Positions 41,831 through 50,678 of a stretch of DNA of 64,000 nt are shown piece by piece. This DNA comes from UBA8752 sp965657965 (GTDB lineage Bacteria > Bacteroidota > Bacteroidia > Flavobacteriales_D > Sanyastnellaceae), in NCBI GenBank assembly GCA_965657965.1, contig CBFHQM010000009.1:1-64000 (forward strand), read 5' to 3'. A program made the position numbers and the translations under genes. How positions within the stretch are numbered: position 1 is the stretch's first letter; each line of letters begins with the position of its first letter. Below the pieces are notes generated by a model. The model was not told where the DNA came from. It did not search any database and saw nothing but the letters and a program-made list of their open reading frames with translations.

Positions 41831-42772
41831 TCAATGCGCCGCGTCAGGAGGAACGCACTCCTCCAAATGAGGCAAAATATTTGCCCACCCAGCGGAATCC
41901 ACTGCCATACAGCCCCGCAACGAAGCCAATCGAGGGCCATGATTCGCCACATACCGCGAAATCACACGACCTCGCTTCTCCCCCACACCGGGAAGCAGAG
42001 ACCACCCTACGGCATCCAAATCCCCAATGCACCGCTTTTGAACTTGTTCGGGAAAACAAACAAAGCGCCCGGACAAAGCATGCGCCATGCTGTCCCACCC
42101 TAAAGCAAGCTCCAATTGATTCACATGCGAGAACCCACCCCAATCTCGTCTTGCCTTCAAAATCCTGCCTGCCACCCAAGGGCCTACCCCGTGAATGGCC
42201 AACAATGTGATGCTGTCTGCTCGGTTCAAATTCACAGGGCTTTTTGTGCCCTCAACACGCCGTGGCATCTCCTCTTCCGGGTTGCGCCGACGCGCAGGGT
42301 ACCTCATGTCGTTTTTGACTTCAAGCATCTCGCTCGAGGCAACCGAAGGGGGCGGAAACACCAAGCGCGATGCGTATTGGGACAGCCACCCCTTGGGCAG
42401 AACCCGCATTTTACGCAACACATCCACACTTGTAAAACCGCCCACTGCGTTACGATAACGAACGGCCGACTGCGCTTGACGGGCACTGAACCCGACGTTA
42501 ACCCAACCGGCTGAATCCAAAAGATCCACGGCAATCGGAGCGAACGCATCGTCTCCTTCTCGAAATGCATGTCCGTGCGAAGCCGCGTCAATCTGCTCCG
42601 AGGGCCATTGCTCAAGGGCCCACAACAAGCTTTCTACACCAACGGGATCTGGATCTTCGGGCAGTGTGACACGCCACAATTCCACCCCGACCCAAACCAT
42701 AAAAGTGAGGCCGAGCCACCAAGTGCCCCAACGCTCAGTCTTGAGCGGAGCAGGTCCAAACAAACGTTTCAA
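41831..42772 (-). CDS. Membrane-anchored helix-hairpin-helix (ComEA-like) protein
   Basis: This protein of about 313 residues has one N-terminal transmembrane helix (about 16-36) and then several helix-hairpin-helix units. The clearest is VNLNRADSITLLAIHGVGPW with AGRILKARRDWGGFSHVNQL, as in ComEA; others lie at VDLLDSAGWVNVGFSARQAQ and SLLPGVGEKRGRVISRYV. HhH units bind DNA non-specifically, so a role in DNA uptake or repair at the membrane is plausible but unproven. The frame opens with TTG at 42772, six bases after the symporter stop; ATG at 42700 would lose half the membrane helix. Confidence 0.8.
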   Translation of the reverse strand: MKRLFGPAPLKTERWGTWWLGLTFMVWVGVELWRVTLPEDPDPVGVESLLWALEQWPSEQIDAASHGHAFREGDDAFAPIAVDLLDSAGWVNVGFSARQAQSAVRYRNAVGGFTSVDVLRKMRVLPKGWLSQYASRLVFPPPSVASSEMLEVKNDMRYPARRRNPEEEMPRRVEGTKSPVNLNRADSITLLAIHGVGPWVAGRILKARRDWGGFSHVNQLELALGWDSMAHALSGRFVCFPEQVQKRCIGDLDAVGWSLLPGVGEKRGRVISRYVANHGPRLASLRGCMAVDSAGWANILPHLEECVPPDAAH

Positions 42773-42778
42773 CTGAAA

Positions 42779-44323
42779 TCAGTCGAAGCGCTTGATTTCG
42801 CCGGATTTCACACGTTTTAAATAATCGCTGAGGTCTCCCTTGACTTCCCCTGCGAGGAAGTACAAACCCAACACATTGGGGAAGCACATGGCAAAAATCA
42901 TGGCGTCACCAAAGTCAAATACACTGCTCGCACTGATGGCCGAACCAATCACCACAAAGACACAGAAGATGGCCTTGTAGCTCAGGTCTGCTGCACGGGT
43001 TTCGCCGAACAAATACGTCCAAGCCTTGAGTCCGTAATAGCTCCACGAGATCATGGTAGACAGAGCAAACAAAATGACCGCAAGCGAAAGCACGCCTGGG
43101 AACCATGAAATGCTCTGCTCAAAGCTGCTGGATGTGAGCCCAATGGCATCCAATGAGCCCGATTGGGCATTGCCCAAGACCGTAGCCGCATCATATTGAC
43201 CGTAATCTGTGATCACGATCACAAGCGCAGTCATGGTGCAAATGACCACGGTATCAATGAACGGCTCCAAGAGCGCAACGATGCCCTCGCTCACCGGCTC
43301 ATCTGTTTTGGCCGCACTGTGCGCAATGGACGCAGAACCAATGCCCGCCTCATTCGAGAATGCTGCCCGACGAATCCCTTGAATCAAAACACCAACCAAT
43401 CCACCATACACAGCTTCTGTATCAAAAGCCCCGCTGATGATCCGACCGAACGCCGTTGGTACAGCCCCAAGATTGGTCAAAATCACCCAGAGTGCGCCAA
43501 GGATGTAAATGCCCACCATAAAGGGAACAATTTTGTCGGTCACTTTGGCAATGGACTTGATGCCCCCCAAAATGACAATGCCCACCACCAAGGCCATGAG
43601 CACACCGAAAATCCAGCCTTGGCCGTAGAGAATGCTTGCCTCTCCACCCGAAACGGCAATCAACTGCTGGGTGGCTTGGTTAATCTGTACCATGTTGCCT
43701 CCACCGAAGGAGCCCCCAATGCAGGCAATGGCAAACAAGACAGCCAAGACCTTACCCAAGCCGCCTTTGTTCTGTTTTGCCAGACCATCGCGCAAATAAT
43801 ACATGGGACCCCCAGAGACCGATCCGTCTGGATTCTGCTTTCGGTACTTCAAGCCCAATGTGCACTCGACGAATTTGCTGCTCATCCCAAACAAGCCGGC
43901 AATGATCATCCAGAACGTCGCCCCAGGTCCACCAAGAGAAACGGCCACAGCGACACCCGCGATGTTGCCTACGCCTACAGTGCCGCTCAATGCCGCAGTC
44001 AACGCTTGAAAGTGCGACACTTCCCCAGGATGATTGGGGTCATCAAACTTGCCCCTGACCACATCCAACGCATGACCAAATGCCCGGATGTTGATGAACT
44101 TGAAGTACACCGTAAAGAACAGCGCCCCCACAAACAACCAGATCAAGACGAATGGAACAGTGAACCCACCCAACTCCACACTCCAAAAGATGATGGAAGT
44201 GATCACCTCGGTGATGGGGGCCATCACACTGTTGATGGCATCATCTACGGATGCAGCAGAAGCTTGAAACGGAAGAACAAAAAGGGCAATCAGCGCAGTG
44301 CTGGCGGCGATCAGGCGTTGCAT
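42779..44323 (-). CDS. Alanine/sodium symporter, AGCS family
   Basis: This 514-residue membrane protein has about eleven hydrophobic helices and AGCS family motifs: TAALSGTVGVGNIAGVAVAVSLGGPGA, where the cation and substrate bind, and SNEAGIGSASIAHSAAKTDEP. It imports alanine or glycine with sodium. An extra signal-like N-terminus (MQRLIAASTALIALFVLPFQASA) precedes the first core helix. The ATG at 44323 is preferred to a TTG at 44353. The stop lies six bases before the HhH gene, suggesting co-transcription. Confidence 0.93.
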   Translation of the reverse strand: MQRLIAASTALIALFVLPFQASAASVDDAINSVMAPITEVITSIIFWSVELGGFTVPFVLIWLFVGALFFTVYFKFINIRAFGHALDVVRGKFDDPNHPGEVSHFQALTAALSGTVGVGNIAGVAVAVSLGGPGATFWMIIAGLFGMSSKFVECTLGLKYRKQNPDGSVSGGPMYYLRDGLAKQNKGGLGKVLAVLFAIACIGGSFGGGNMVQINQATQQLIAVSGGEASILYGQGWIFGVLMALVVGIVILGGIKSIAKVTDKIVPFMVGIYILGALWVILTNLGAVPTAFGRIISGAFDTEAVYGGLVGVLIQGIRRAAFSNEAGIGSASIAHSAAKTDEPVSEGIVALLEPFIDTVVICTMTALVIVITDYGQYDAATVLGNAQSGSLDAIGLTSSSFEQSISWFPGVLSLAVILFALSTMISWSYYGLKAWTYLFGETRAADLSYKAIFCVFVVIGSAISASSVFDFGDAMIFAMCFPNVLGLYFLAGEVKGDLSDYLKRVKSGEIKRFD

Positions 44324-44388
44324 GAAATATCGTTTGGTTTGCGTTGGGCGCAATATAGGCCCCGCATCATGCCCCCGGCACCTGAATG

Positions 44389-45417
44389 TCAGTCAGGAGT
44401 TTGCAAACCGAACAATCGGTTGAGCAGACGCAACTGGTTCTCGTTGCCGAGCACGAACAGTTTGCACGCGTTGTCCAACGGCGTGTTCGGCCCCGGGTTG
44501 ATGATGAACTCCCCTGCAGACGTTTTTACGCCAATCACATTGACCCCCAAACGGTTTCTTGCATCCACTTCACCAAGGGTGGGAAGACGGAATTCACTGG
44601 GCAAGTCTTTCACGTCCACCTCTTCCAAATTGATCGCATCCTTGCCTTGGATTCGGATGTGATCGATGAAGTCCATGACATCCGGATTGACCACAAGTGA
44701 AGCCATGTGCGCACCTCCAACCGTGTCGGGCATGATCACGTTGTCGGCACCAGCGCGCCTCAACTTGGCCACGGAAGCCGCCTGTGAAGCTCGGCTGATG
44801 ATGGTTGCACTTTCGTTGTGCTCGCGAACCGACAACACAGTGTAGAGGTTGTCCGCATCGCTAGGCAGGGTGCAAATGACCGCATGTGCGCGCTCCACTG
44901 CAGCCGCCATCAATCGGTCATCCCGGGTAGCGTCACCTGCAATGACCAACGGAGTCAAGCCTTCCCGCAATTGGGTCACCAACTCCTCGTCCTTCTCTAC
45001 AATGACCACCTCATGGCCCTTGGCTTGCAGGTCGGCGTAGGCCTTTTCGCCCACACGCCCATAGCCGCAGACGATAACGTGGTTGTCTAAGTTGTCGATG
45101 GTGCGTTCCAATTTTCTCGCTTTAAACAGGTCCCGGTATTCTCCTGCCACGAAGTACGTGGTTATGGCGGAGATGGTGTAAGCGAATGTACCGATAGAGA
45201 AAATGATGAGCAACGATGTAAACACCATGCCCTGAGGGCTCAACTCGTGTACCTCTCGAAACCCAACTGTACTGACCGTGATCATGGTCATGTAGAAGGC
45301 CTCAATGAAGGTGTAACCTTCGAGCCACATGAACCCTACGCTGCCCACCACGATCACCGAGGCCACAACGGCCAAAGACAGGGCAATTCTGCTAAAGGAT
45401 TTGAAACGGTAGAGCAC
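44389..45417 (-). CDS. Two-TM potassium channel with RCK (TrkA-N/TrkA-C) domains
   Basis: This 342-residue protein resembles MthK-like channels. TM1 is at about 10-32, a pore loop at 41-55 contains TVSTVGFREV, TM2 is at 62-88, then come a Rossmann-type TrkA-N domain with GYGRVG (about 115-120) and a TrkA-C domain (about 255-335). The filter differs from the canonical TVGYGD: it reads TVGFRE, a variant I associate with Bacteroidota channels. Ligand gating by nucleotide or cations is the family rule. The start codon is GTG, nine bases after the pyrF stop. Confidence 0.88.
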   Translation of the reverse strand: MLYRFKSFSRIALSLAVVASVIVVGSVGFMWLEGYTFIEAFYMTMITVSTVGFREVHELSPQGMVFTSLLIIFSIGTFAYTISAITTYFVAGEYRDLFKARKLERTIDNLDNHVIVCGYGRVGEKAYADLQAKGHEVVIVEKDEELVTQLREGLTPLVIAGDATRDDRLMAAAVERAHAVICTLPSDADNLYTVLSVREHNESATIISRASQAASVAKLRRAGADNVIMPDTVGGAHMASLVVNPDVMDFIDHIRIQGKDAINLEEVDVKDLPSEFRLPTLGEVDARNRLGVNVIGVKTSAGEFIINPGPNTPLDNACKLFVLGNENQLRLLNRLFGLQTPD

Positions 45418-45426
45418 AGCGGTAAG

Positions 45427-46248
45427 TTAACGGGACGCGTTCAATTCCGACGCCATTGCCTTTTGAATCTGCAAGCCCTCTTCTCGTGCGGCGTCGGCAA
45501 AGTCCTCACCCGAAGACGCATAAAGCAAACTGCGGCCCACATTGACCAACAATCCACCGGCCAACTCGGGCGACCAACCGGCCTTGCACACCGCGCCCAA
45601 ACTGCCCCCCTGAGCACCCACGCCGGGCACCAAAAGAAAGCGATTCGGCACCACCTGACGCACCTCTGCCAACCATTCTGGACGGGTGGCACCGACGACA
45701 TACATCAGTCGCTCCGCCCCCTTGTACTGCTGGCTTACCTCGAGAACGCGTCGCCACAACGGCGTGCCATTGCCGTCCCCATGAAATTCGAAGTCTTCCG
45801 CGCCTGGATTGGACGTTGCGGCCAGCAAAATCGTCCATTTGTCCTCGAACGCCAGAAATGGTTCCACGCTGTCTCGCCCCATGTAAGGGGCCACAGTGAC
45901 CGCGTCCGCTCCCCATGCTTGGAATGCGGCTTGGGCATACCGGGTGGCCGTATTTCCAATGTCGCCCCGCTTGGCGTCGGCAATGCGCAAACATCCAGGT
46001 GGAATGGCCTGCATGGTCTCTGTTAGAACCTCCCATCCGGCCGGCCCCATGGCCTCGTAAAATGCCACATTCGGCTTGTAGGCCACGGCGAGGTCCGATG
46101 TCGCGTCGATAATGGCGCGATTGAAAGCGAGAATGGCCTCAGGTCCACTGCCCAGATGTGGCGGAATGCGCGCGGGGTCGGGGTCCAATCCCACACACAA
46201 GAAGGACTGTTTGGCCTGGATGGTATTGATGAGTTGATCGCGGTCCAT
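45427..46248 (-). CDS. pyrF: Orotidine 5'-phosphate decarboxylase, type 2
   Basis: This 273-residue enzyme makes UMP from OMP, the last step of de novo pyrimidine synthesis. The catalytic Lys/Asp array is ADAKRGDIGNTATRYA, and CVGLDPDP near the start marks the longer type 2 subfamily. ATG at 46248 is chosen; a TATCTTCG -7-like element sits seven bases upstream. It follows prfA by 41 bases. pyrD, earlier in the same pathway, is also in the window at 2.9 kb. Confidence 0.95.
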   Translation of the reverse strand: MDRDQLINTIQAKQSFLCVGLDPDPARIPPHLGSGPEAILAFNRAIIDATSDLAVAYKPNVAFYEAMGPAGWEVLTETMQAIPPGCLRIADAKRGDIGNTATRYAQAAFQAWGADAVTVAPYMGRDSVEPFLAFEDKWTILLAATSNPGAEDFEFHGDGNGTPLWRRVLEVSQQYKGAERLMYVVGATRPEWLAEVRQVVPNRFLLVPGVGAQGGSLGAVCKAGWSPELAGGLLVNVGRSLLYASSGEDFADAAREEGLQIQKAMASELNASR

Positions 46249-46289
46249 GGGTGGCGAAGATACCTTTCTCCAAGGATGCAAGGCGCCTG

Positions 46290-47381
46290 TTAATCCGAGC
46301 CACCTTCGATGCCCGCCTGCTTGAGTCGTTCGGTGCGCTCCACCGTTCGAAGGGCATCGACGAGCTCTTGAATGTCCCCCCCGAGAACCCGCTCCAAGGC
46401 GTGCAGCGTAAGCCCAATTCGATGATCGGTTACGCGGCCCTGAGAATAGTTGTAGGTCCGAATCTTTCCCGACCGGTCTCCCGTGCCCACTTGAGACTTG
46501 CGCTCGGCCGCCTCAACGGCTCTCCTGGCTCGATCTTCTGCCTCCCACAACCGGGTCCGAAGCACGCCGAGTGCTTGGTCATAGTTGGCATGCTGAGACC
46601 GCCCATCTTGGCACTCAACCACCACCCCGGTTGGGAGGTGAGTCAGCCTGACTGCGCTTTCTGTTTTGTTCACGTGCTGACCTCCGGCACCACTGGCACG
46701 AAAAGTGTCCTTGCGAATGTCTTTGAGGTCCAGCTGAAAATCCGTCTGTTCGGCTTGCGGCAGGATGGCCACAGTTGCCGCGCTGGTGTGAATTCGCCCT
46801 TGCGACTCGGTGGCCGGGACGCGCTGCACCCGGTGGGTGCCACTTTCATATTTCAACTGCCCAAAGACCGCGTCCCCAGAAATCCGAGCCACAATCTCTT
46901 TGTATCCGCCTGCGGTTCCGTCGTGGGCGCCAATGACCTCCATTTTCCACCCTTTGCCCTCGACGTAGCGCTGGTACATACGGAACAAATCACCCGCCCA
47001 AATGGCCGCTTCATCTCCCCCGGTTCCCGCCCTCAACTCCAGAACGCAATCGCGTCCATCACTCGGGTCATCGGGAACCAAGGCTTCTTGCAAAGCCTGG
47101 GTCAACTTCGTGAGCAGAGCATCCAAACGCGCCACCTCATCGCGGGCCATTTCCCGAAGCTCTGCATCGTCACTGTTTTGATCGGCTTTGGCCGCTTCAC
47201 GTCCGTCCCAAGCCTGCCGGTACTGCTGAATTCGCTTGACAATCGGGTCCAGCTCATTGTAATCCCGCATGGCCGCACGATACGCTTGGATATCGCCAAT
47301 CACATGGGGGTCGATCACACGCAACGAAAGCTCGCGGTGGCGGTCTTCCAATGCCGCCAGCCGATCCAGCAGCCCTTCCAT
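46290..47381 (-). CDS. prfA: Peptide chain release factor 1
   Basis: This 363-residue factor ends translation at UAA and UAG. The tripeptide anticodon PAT is at residues 189-191, which identifies RF1 rather than RF2 (SPF), and the peptidyl-hydrolysis motif GGQ at 233-235 within GAGGQHVNKTES. It begins one base after the purM stop, so it is likely translated by coupling. Confidence 0.97.
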   Translation of the reverse strand: MEGLLDRLAALEDRHRELSLRVIDPHVIGDIQAYRAAMRDYNELDPIVKRIQQYRQAWDGREAAKADQNSDDAELREMARDEVARLDALLTKLTQALQEALVPDDPSDGRDCVLELRAGTGGDEAAIWAGDLFRMYQRYVEGKGWKMEVIGAHDGTAGGYKEIVARISGDAVFGQLKYESGTHRVQRVPATESQGRIHTSAATVAILPQAEQTDFQLDLKDIRKDTFRASGAGGQHVNKTESAVRLTHLPTGVVVECQDGRSQHANYDQALGVLRTRLWEAEDRARRAVEAAERKSQVGTGDRSGKIRTYNYSQGRVTDHRIGLTLHALERVLGGDIQELVDALRTVERTERLKQAGIEGGSD

Positions 47382-47382
47382 C

Positions 47383-48585
47383 TTAGCTGTATGTCTCTTG
47401 GCCTTCTGGGCCTTGAATGGTCAGACGCGGCGCATCGCCAGTTCGTGCCTCGACACGACCCACAATCTGCGCTTCCACACCATGTTGACGCGCGGTGTCC
47501 ATGACCACTTGAGCGTGCTCAGGCGTGGTGTAGACCTCCATTCGGTGTCCCATGTTGTACACCTGATACATCTCCCTCCAAGCCGTGCCACTGTGCTTCT
47601 GAATGAGTTGAAACAGCGGTGGCGTATCGAACAACTGGTCTTTGATGATGTGCAAGCCTTCGTCTGCGAAATGCAGCACTTTGGTTTGTCCGCCACCACT
47701 GCAATGCACCAAACCGTGCAAAGGCTCCCTGCCGTGAGCGAACAAATCGACCAGAACAGGCGCGTATGTTCGGGTGGGAGACAACACCAATTTACCGGCA
47801 TCCAAAGGCACCCCCTCTACGGCGTCGGTCACATCAAATGGCCCGGTGTAAACCAAGTCTTCGGGCAATCCCGGATCAAAACACTCTGGATACTTTTCTC
47901 TCCACCCTGGCCCAAAGACATCGTGCCTTGCACTGGTCAACCCATTGCTGCCCGTGCCTCCGTTCCAACTCGATTCGTATCGAGCTTGGCCGTCACTGGC
48001 CAATCCCACAATCACATCTCCCGCTTGGATGTTGGCATTGTCGATGACCTGATCTCGGCGCATGCGACAAACCACGGTAGAATCCACCACCACGGTTCGA
48101 ACCAAATCTCCGAGGTCCGCTGTCTCGCCGCCTGTGCCACGAACGTCCAGACCCCACTTTCGCCATTCCGCCATGAGCTCCTCCGTGCCTTGAATCAAGG
48201 CGGAGATCACCACTCCTGGCACGAGTCTTTTGTTGCGTCCAATGGTGGAACTCACCATAATGGGACCTGTCGCTCCCACACAAAGCAGGTCGTCGAGGTT
48301 CATCACCAAGGCGTCTTGCGCGATGCCTTTCCAAACGGACAAGTCGCCTGTTTCCTTCCAATAAATCCAGGCCAAAGCACTCTTTGTGCCTGCCCCGTCG
48401 GCATGCATGACCAAGCAATGGTCCTCGCTGCCCGTGAGGGCATCGGGCACCACCTTACAGAAGGCTTTTGGAAAGACCCCTTTGTCTATGCCCGATATGG
48501 CGGCATGCACCTCTTCCTTCCCGGAAGAGACACCGCGCAGGGCATAGCGATCCTGGGCGGCCGAGCCTGAAACTTCTTGACTCAC
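47383..48585 (-). CDS. purM: Phosphoribosylformylglycinamidine cyclo-ligase (AIR synthase)
   Basis: This 400-residue PurM-family ATPase closes FGAM to AIR in purine synthesis. The ATP/substrate segments HADGAGTKS, NLDDLLCVGA and GGETADLGD follow the PurM pattern, but the length (about 345 in E. coli) and the long insert around residues 190-260 match the longer Bacteroidota form. Start is GTG, overlapping the stop of the PorE-like gene as GTGA. The next gene, prfA, begins after one base; I recall the purM-prfA-pyrF grouping from other Bacteroidota. Confidence 0.9.
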   Translation of the reverse strand: MSQEVSGSAAQDRYALRGVSSGKEEVHAAISGIDKGVFPKAFCKVVPDALTGSEDHCLVMHADGAGTKSALAWIYWKETGDLSVWKGIAQDALVMNLDDLLCVGATGPIMVSSTIGRNKRLVPGVVISALIQGTEELMAEWRKWGLDVRGTGGETADLGDLVRTVVVDSTVVCRMRRDQVIDNANIQAGDVIVGLASDGQARYESSWNGGTGSNGLTSARHDVFGPGWREKYPECFDPGLPEDLVYTGPFDVTDAVEGVPLDAGKLVLSPTRTYAPVLVDLFAHGREPLHGLVHCSGGGQTKVLHFADEGLHIIKDQLFDTPPLFQLIQKHSGTAWREMYQVYNMGHRMEVYTTPEHAQVVMDTARQHGVEAQIVGRVEARTGDAPRLTIQGPEGQETYS

Positions 48586-50588
48586 TCTGGCACGTAGTCG
48601 AAACTCGTGATGCGGAAAACCGTACGCCGGTTCATCTGGTGTGCGGCCTCGCGCTCCTCCTCTGTGGCAAGCGCTGCGATTTCGGCGTCACTGATCAGCG
48701 GCATGCTTTCGCCACGGCCAAGTGGCTGAAGGCGATCCTTTCCAATGCCACGTTCCACCAAGTAATTCACACAAGTCTCGGCACGACGCTGGCTCAACTC
48801 ATCGTTGGCCTTGTCTCCACCCCGGGTGTCCGTGTGGGCTTCCAGTGAGATCACAAACTTGGGGTTGCGATCGAGCAAATCCACCAAGTAATCCAAGGAA
48901 TCTCTTGAGTTCACTGCGTCATTGACGACCAAATCCGCCTTGGCAAATTCGTATTGCACCAATGGCATGGGGTAGTCCTCGTTTGTGACCACTTCGCGCA
49001 AGAGATACTCTTTGATGAAGTTGGTTGACTTGGACAGTCCGACTGTACTGAATTGGTCTCCCGCGTTGATGTATCCATCCATGGAAATGCTCACGCTGTA
49101 GGTGCTCTCGGCACCAATTTCCCAACGTCCATCTTCCACTCCACCTTCGTCGTCGGAGCTTCCACTTACGCTCTCCCCTTCATTCCCAGTGACGGTCACG
49201 GTAGCACCGGCAATGGGCATGCCTGTATCGTAGTCATAGACATAAGGCACGTAGTCAAACTCAAGCGGAGGCATCTTGAAAGAGAAGATGTCGTCCTTTC
49301 CCTTGCTTTCGGGGCGATCTGAACTCAAAAAGCCCTGCTCTTTCTTCGGGTGGTAAACCAAGGCAAAATCGTCGCTTGCCGTATTGATTGGGTACTCCAT
49401 GAATTCTGGAGCCTCGAAGGTCATGCCGTTTCCAGCCCACACGGCTTTGAGGATATCCAATCCCCCCATTCCACCTGGGCGATCCGACGCGAAATAAAGA
49501 TCACCATTCTTGCGGATGTGCGGGAAGAACTCATCGGAGGATGAGTTGACGCTGGGGCCCATGTTCACTGGAGCTCCCCATTCGCTTGACGCATCGTTCC
49601 ACTCAATGTACCAGAGGTCGCGACCACCTTGTCCCCCTTGCATGTCACTCACAAACACCATAAAGGCATCGTCGGGCGTCATGGTGGGCTGTCCCACCTG
49701 CGAAGAATCGTCTTCCATCCGGTTGAGGATGGCGAGCTCTTCTGCTGCTCCCCAGCGCGTTCCTACACGTTCTGCCCGGTAAATGTCGCAGGGAAAATTG
49801 TCTCCCTTGTCCACAACACAACGGGTGAAGTAGAGGGTCTTGAACTTGGAGTCCAACGTCACGCCACCTTCGTTACTGGGGCTGTTGATTGTGTTTCCGA
49901 GGGGCTCGGGAATGCTCCACTTGTCTTTCCGGTCCACCTCTGCAGAGAACAAATCCATGTAGCTCTCTCCGGTAATGGGGTCTTCTCCACTGCCCGTGCT
50001 GCTGCTGCGGCTAGACGCGAAAATCACCTCTTCACCTCGCTTGTCTGCAAAGGTCAAGGCGAAGTCAAAACTTGGCGAATTCGCCATGACCACAGCCTCC
50101 ACCACAAAACGACTGTCTCCCACAATCAAGCTCTCCGCTGCGTTGTTGCAAGAAGAAATGAAAGAGTTTGCCGTCGTGGCGTCTCCGCCGTTGGATTTGT
50201 ACTTCTCAAACTGCTCGACCGCATCGTCAAACTCGCCTTGTCCCATGTAGACCAGACCAAAGTTCTTGTACACTTCAGGATGGTCCGATGCCCACTTGAG
50301 GTCAATGGAGCGTCCGTACCACTCTTCCGATGCAGGAAGCGCGCGACCCAAACGGTAGCACTCCCCAATCAAAAAGCAAACACGGCCTTTCTCCTCAAGG
50401 TCTCCCTTGAGCTTGGCGTAAGCGACTTGGTAGTCTTTCGCAGCTTCAAAATAGCCACCCCTGTCAAAGGCGGCATCCGCATCTGCAGTGATGTCATTTT
50501 GAGCGAACCCCTGCAGGCAGAACAGGGAGAGAACAAAGGTGACGGCGAAGCTCAAGGCTCCAGAACGTCCGGGGATCAGGTTCAACAT
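48582..50588 (-). CDS. PorE-like TPR/beta-propeller/OmpA protein
   Basis: This 668-residue exported protein has a signal peptide (ending GFAQ), TPR-like helices (about 25-140), a PD40-type beta-propeller (about 165-440, with repeated FASSRSS, YFTRCVVDKG and YFASDRPGG blades), a carboxypeptidase-regulatory-like domain (about 455-540, GMPIAGATVTVTG) and a C-terminal OmpA peptidoglycan-binding domain (LEAHTDTRGGDKANDELSQRRAE). This is the exact order in PorE, a T9SS envelope component, although Bacteroidota also encode similar paralogues. Unlike PorE it shows no clear lipobox. I prefer ATG 50588 because ATG 50633 lies inside the glnA terminator. Confidence 0.8.
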   Translation of the reverse strand: MLNLIPGRSGALSFAVTFVLSLFCLQGFAQNDITADADAAFDRGGYFEAAKDYQVAYAKLKGDLEEKGRVCFLIGECYRLGRALPASEEWYGRSIDLKWASDHPEVYKNFGLVYMGQGEFDDAVEQFEKYKSNGGDATTANSFISSCNNAAESLIVGDSRFVVEAVVMANSPSFDFALTFADKRGEEVIFASSRSSSTGSGEDPITGESYMDLFSAEVDRKDKWSIPEPLGNTINSPSNEGGVTLDSKFKTLYFTRCVVDKGDNFPCDIYRAERVGTRWGAAEELAILNRMEDDSSQVGQPTMTPDDAFMVFVSDMQGGQGGRDLWYIEWNDASSEWGAPVNMGPSVNSSSDEFFPHIRKNGDLYFASDRPGGMGGLDILKAVWAGNGMTFEAPEFMEYPINTASDDFALVYHPKKEQGFLSSDRPESKGKDDIFSFKMPPLEFDYVPYVYDYDTGMPIAGATVTVTGNEGESVSGSSDDEGGVEDGRWEIGAESTYSVSISMDGYINAGDQFSTVGLSKSTNFIKEYLLREVVTNEDYPMPLVQYEFAKADLVVNDAVNSRDSLDYLVDLLDRNPKFVISLEAHTDTRGGDKANDELSQRRAETCVNYLVERGIGKDRLQPLGRGESMPLISDAEIAALATEEEREAAHQMNRRTVFRITSFDYVPE

Positions 50589-50615
50589 TCCGAGAATCGA
50601 TATGTGGGCGAATGT

Positions 50616-50659
50616 AAGAAGGCCCCGGAACATCGCGTGAACGAATCCGAGGCCTTCTT
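50616..50659 (-). terminator. Probable terminator of glnA
   Basis: On the minus strand AAGAAGGCCTCGG pairs with CCGGGGCCTTCTT (one mismatch, 18-base loop), starting 20 bases after the glnA stop. The T-run is short and interrupted. Confidence 0.65.
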
Positions 50660-50678
50660 CAATTAAAGACGAAGAAAA

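Noticed and set aside
50589..50633. ATG at 50633 as start of the PorE-like gene
   Set aside because: It falls inside the glnA terminator hairpin; ATG 50588 still gives a full signal peptide.
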